This document shows positions 62,243 through 64,000 of a stretch of 64,000 bases of DNA, one piece after another; positions within the stretch are counted from its first letter, which is position 1, and every line of letters starts with the position of its first letter. The notes beneath the pieces are model-generated. The model saw nothing but the letters and a program-made list of their open reading frames with translations. It was not told the origin of the DNA and ran no database searches. A program made the position numbers and the translations under genes. The stretch is from Maridesulfovibrio ferrireducens (lineage in GTDB: Bacteria; Desulfobacterota; Desulfovibrionia; Desulfovibrionales; Desulfovibrionaceae): positions 310,001-374,000 of the forward strand of contig NZ_FNGA01000003.1 of the NCBI RefSeq assembly GCF_900101105.1, written 5' to 3'.

Positions 62243-62533
62243 CTACCGGCCGCGTGCTGCACGCTTGGAAGCTTTCAATGGGTTAACCTTGACTTTACCT
62301 TCTTTGTCAACTCCTGCACGTGCGTGAGTTGCGAAGTTACATACGCCGTGACTCCATTTTTTGGCAGGCTGAGCGTAGCTTGGGCAGTAGTTTTTGCTAT
62401 CGAATTCAATAGCACGTTCGCATCCTTCACACTGTTCAACAACAGGTTCCAAGATGGTTCCTTTGAAAGACAGACCTTCTGCAGTCATTTCAGCACCGTC
62501 AAGTGCGTGTAATTTAGCATTCTTTTTAGACAT
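62243..62533 (-). CDS. PxxKW family cysteine-rich protein
   Basis: This 96-residue protein carries the motif PAKKW (56-60) preceded by CEGCER (C35, C38) and C50 and followed by C65, a compact four-cysteine set likely to bind a metal. The family is known from Desulfovibrio-type sulfate reducers and has no function assigned. I start at the ATG at 62533 (AGGAGG seven bases upstream); the in-frame ATG 43 codons upstream is not supported. The basic C-terminus (NPLKASKRAARGR) could contact nucleic acid. Confidence 0.88.
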   Translation of the reverse strand: MSKKNAKLHALDGAEMTAEGLSFKGTILEPVVEQCEGCERAIEFDSKNYCPSYAQPAKKWSHGVCNFATHARAGVDKEGKVKVNPLKASKRAARGR

Positions 62534-62671
62534 GTAGCGCCTCCTGTTTGGCAAGTCGCTTGCGAGCAAGCGTTTTATGTAATATTTATATCGAAAAGCA
62601 CAATTCCCTATGCAGTGTTGACCTATATTGTCAAGAAAAAAACTGCTTGAAAATAGTTGCATTTTTTTTGG

Positions 62672-64000
62672 TTAATGATTTTTAAGTCTACTGAGCGCCC
62701 ATTTTACGGCCTTTTCTGCTTCATGTGAGACCGTTTCGATATCAACAGTAAAATGTTTACCGTCGTGATAAAGAACCTTTCCATCACAAATTGTGAGGCT
62801 TACATCCTGAGCGCCGACGCAGTATACAACGTGAGATAGGGGATTGTATACTGGTTTTAGGTGCATTTTGTTCATATTTATAGCAATAATATCAGCTTTC
62901 ATTCCCGGCTTTATGCTTCCAGTGTCGGTTAAGCCTAGAAAATCAGCACTGTTGACCGTTGCCAGATCGAGTGCAGTCTGAGCGGGGATTGCTGTAGGAT
63001 CTTGAAGGATTCCTTTTTGCAACAGTGCCGCTGTCCGCATTTCTTCAAACATATTCAGGTCGTTATTGCTGGCGGCTCCGTCAGTCCCGAGGCCTACTGT
63101 AATTCCTGCGTCAAGTAACTTCGTCAGAGGACAAATGCCTGACCCAAGCTTAAGATTGCTCTGCGGGTTGTGCGAAACCATTGTTCCTGATGAACTTAGC
63201 AGCGATATTTCTTGTTCCGTCACGTCAACGCAGTGATGAATTCTGGTTCGGGCTGTTAATAGACCGTTATCGCGTAGAACTTCAAGAGGTCTTTTGCCGA
63301 ATTTTTTTAAAGTAAGTTCTGTTTCGGGAATAGACTCCGCACAATGTATCTGCCAGGGCACATCCAGTTTTTCAGCCAGTTCCATGCTTTCAACCAGTTG
63401 ATCAGGGTTGGTTGTAAAAACTGCATGCGGGGTTATGGAAATACTGATTCTGTCATGTTTTGAAAAGCGTTCGTGCAAACCTTCCATGACTTCCCATGCC
63501 TGTTCTGCTGTTTTAAAAAAAGGAGATGGGAATTCAAAAAAACCTTCACCTAAAACAGCTTTGATACCTGATTCGTCAACTGCTTTGCCGACAGCATCTT
63601 CGTGCATGTAACCGTCAAGAAAAGCTGTAGTCCCTCCTGCTATCATTTCTGCGCAACCAAGATGCGCTCCCAATTCGACCAGTTCTTTATTCAGTCCGGC
63701 TTCAATAGGGAAGATATAATCATGCAGCCATGTAAGCAGCGGTAGGTCGTCCGCTACGCCTCGCATCAGGGTCATGGGAACATGAGTGTGCGAATTGATC
63801 ATTCCGGGCATTAGAATCGATTTTCCACTGTCCAGTGTTTTTGATGCGGTCCATTTTCGGTTTATTTCAGACTTCGGCCCCACATCGGAAATCTTGTTCC
63901 CCGTAACTGCTATTGCACCGTCGTTGATAATGGATCGGTTTTCATCCTGTGTAATAACACTGGAGCCGTAAATGATCAGGTCACATTCAAGAAGAGACAT
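62672..64000 (-). CDS. amidohydrolase, S-adenosylhomocysteine/5'-methylthioadenosine deaminase type
   Basis: The 442-residue protein belongs to the MtaD/TrzN-like branch: NSHTHVPMTLMRGVADDLPL holds the first metal histidines, IHCAES the third, GTDGAASNNDLNMFEEMRTA the metal Asp, and the composite barrel ends in KPGMKADIIAI. Such enzymes deaminate SAH, MTA or adenosine and serve methyl-cycle salvage. The ATG is the last codon of the window (63998-64000), so I cannot see upstream context or exclude an earlier start, but the length is normal. Confidence 0.92.
   Translation of the reverse strand: MSLLECDLIIYGSSVITQDENRSIINDGAIAVTGNKISDVGPKSEINRKWTASKTLDSGKSILMPGMINSHTHVPMTLMRGVADDLPLLTWLHDYIFPIEAGLNKELVELGAHLGCAEMIAGGTTAFLDGYMHEDAVGKAVDESGIKAVLGEGFFEFPSPFFKTAEQAWEVMEGLHERFSKHDRISISITPHAVFTTNPDQLVESMELAEKLDVPWQIHCAESIPETELTLKKFGKRPLEVLRDNGLLTARTRIHHCVDVTEQEISLLSSSGTMVSHNPQSNLKLGSGICPLTKLLDAGITVGLGTDGAASNNDLNMFEEMRTAALLQKGILQDPTAIPAQTALDLATVNSADFLGLTDTGSIKPGMKADIIAINMNKMHLKPVYNPLSHVVYCVGAQDVSLTICDGKVLYHDGKHFTVDIETVSHEAEKAVKWALSRLKNH

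Noticed and set aside
1-64000. CRISPR arrays, IS elements, integrase or prophage genes
   Set aside because: No regularly spaced direct repeats, transposase or integrase motifs were seen on either strand.

Overview
This window looks like an ordinary chromosomal segment of a low-GC, probably marine member of the Desulfovibrionaceae (Maridesulfovibrio-like). That is inferred from gene content and order: the run YggT - DivIVA - DUF465 - ilvBN - ilvC, a PxxKW cysteine-rich protein, a one-domain CBM48 protein beside ilvE, an apgM-like protein next to homoserine dehydrogenase, and a probable selenoprotein. No rRNA, tRNA, insertion sequence or CRISPR array was recognised.

Layout. 0-1.3 kb: the tail of a TetR-type regulator, then an FMN split-barrel protein and a DUF2867 protein. 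1.3-6.4 kb (minus strand): an amidohydrolase, a thioesterase, and a cluster of apgM-like protein, hom and an AlaC-type aminotransferase that probably serves threonine and alanine metabolism. 6.8-13.5 kb (plus): a CBM48 protein, ilvE, dnaX-ybaB-recR and recD2. 13.5-17.4 kb: an EAL-CBS-GGDEF protein, a strikingly short Wzz-like membrane protein and a CpsD-like kinase. 17.4-22.2 kb is the accessory stretch: a broken ribbon-helix-helix gene, a predicted sigma-54-driven small RNA with palindromic upstream sites, an orphan short ORF, and a large autotransporter whose base composition looks richer in GC than its surroundings.

22.2-38 kb: housekeeping genes (EamA exporter, LOG protein, beta-CASP nuclease, rsmD-coaD-miaA), two paired exported proteins of unknown role, pgsA-like, tatA, Desulfovibrio-type unknowns, yggT/divIVA/DUF465, the ilvBNC genes, an RRM protein and infA. 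38-50 kb: trmO, thiL, a UvrD-type helicase, an alkaline-phosphatase-superfamily/DUF2156/MATE cluster, a ModE-type regulator, an HD protein, an oligopeptide ABC ATPase pair without permeases, and trmFO.

50-64 kb (all minus): dapA, a probable UshA-like selenoprotein read through an in-frame UGA (CPTU, a CxxU motif), HU, an FlhG-like ATPase, a diguanylate cyclase, prfB with a classical +1 frameshift, lnt, corC/ybeX, a membrane PilZ protein, mnmG, an M20 peptidase, PxxKW and an SAH/adenosine-deaminase-type amidohydrolase.

The two strongest points beyond routine annotation are the UGA-containing UshA-like gene at 51207-52097, whose 5' third is lost if UGA is read as stop, and the sigma-54 small-RNA locus at 18164-18407. 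Cyclic-di-GMP signalling is also well represented (a likely phosphodiesterase, a cyclase and a PilZ receptor).
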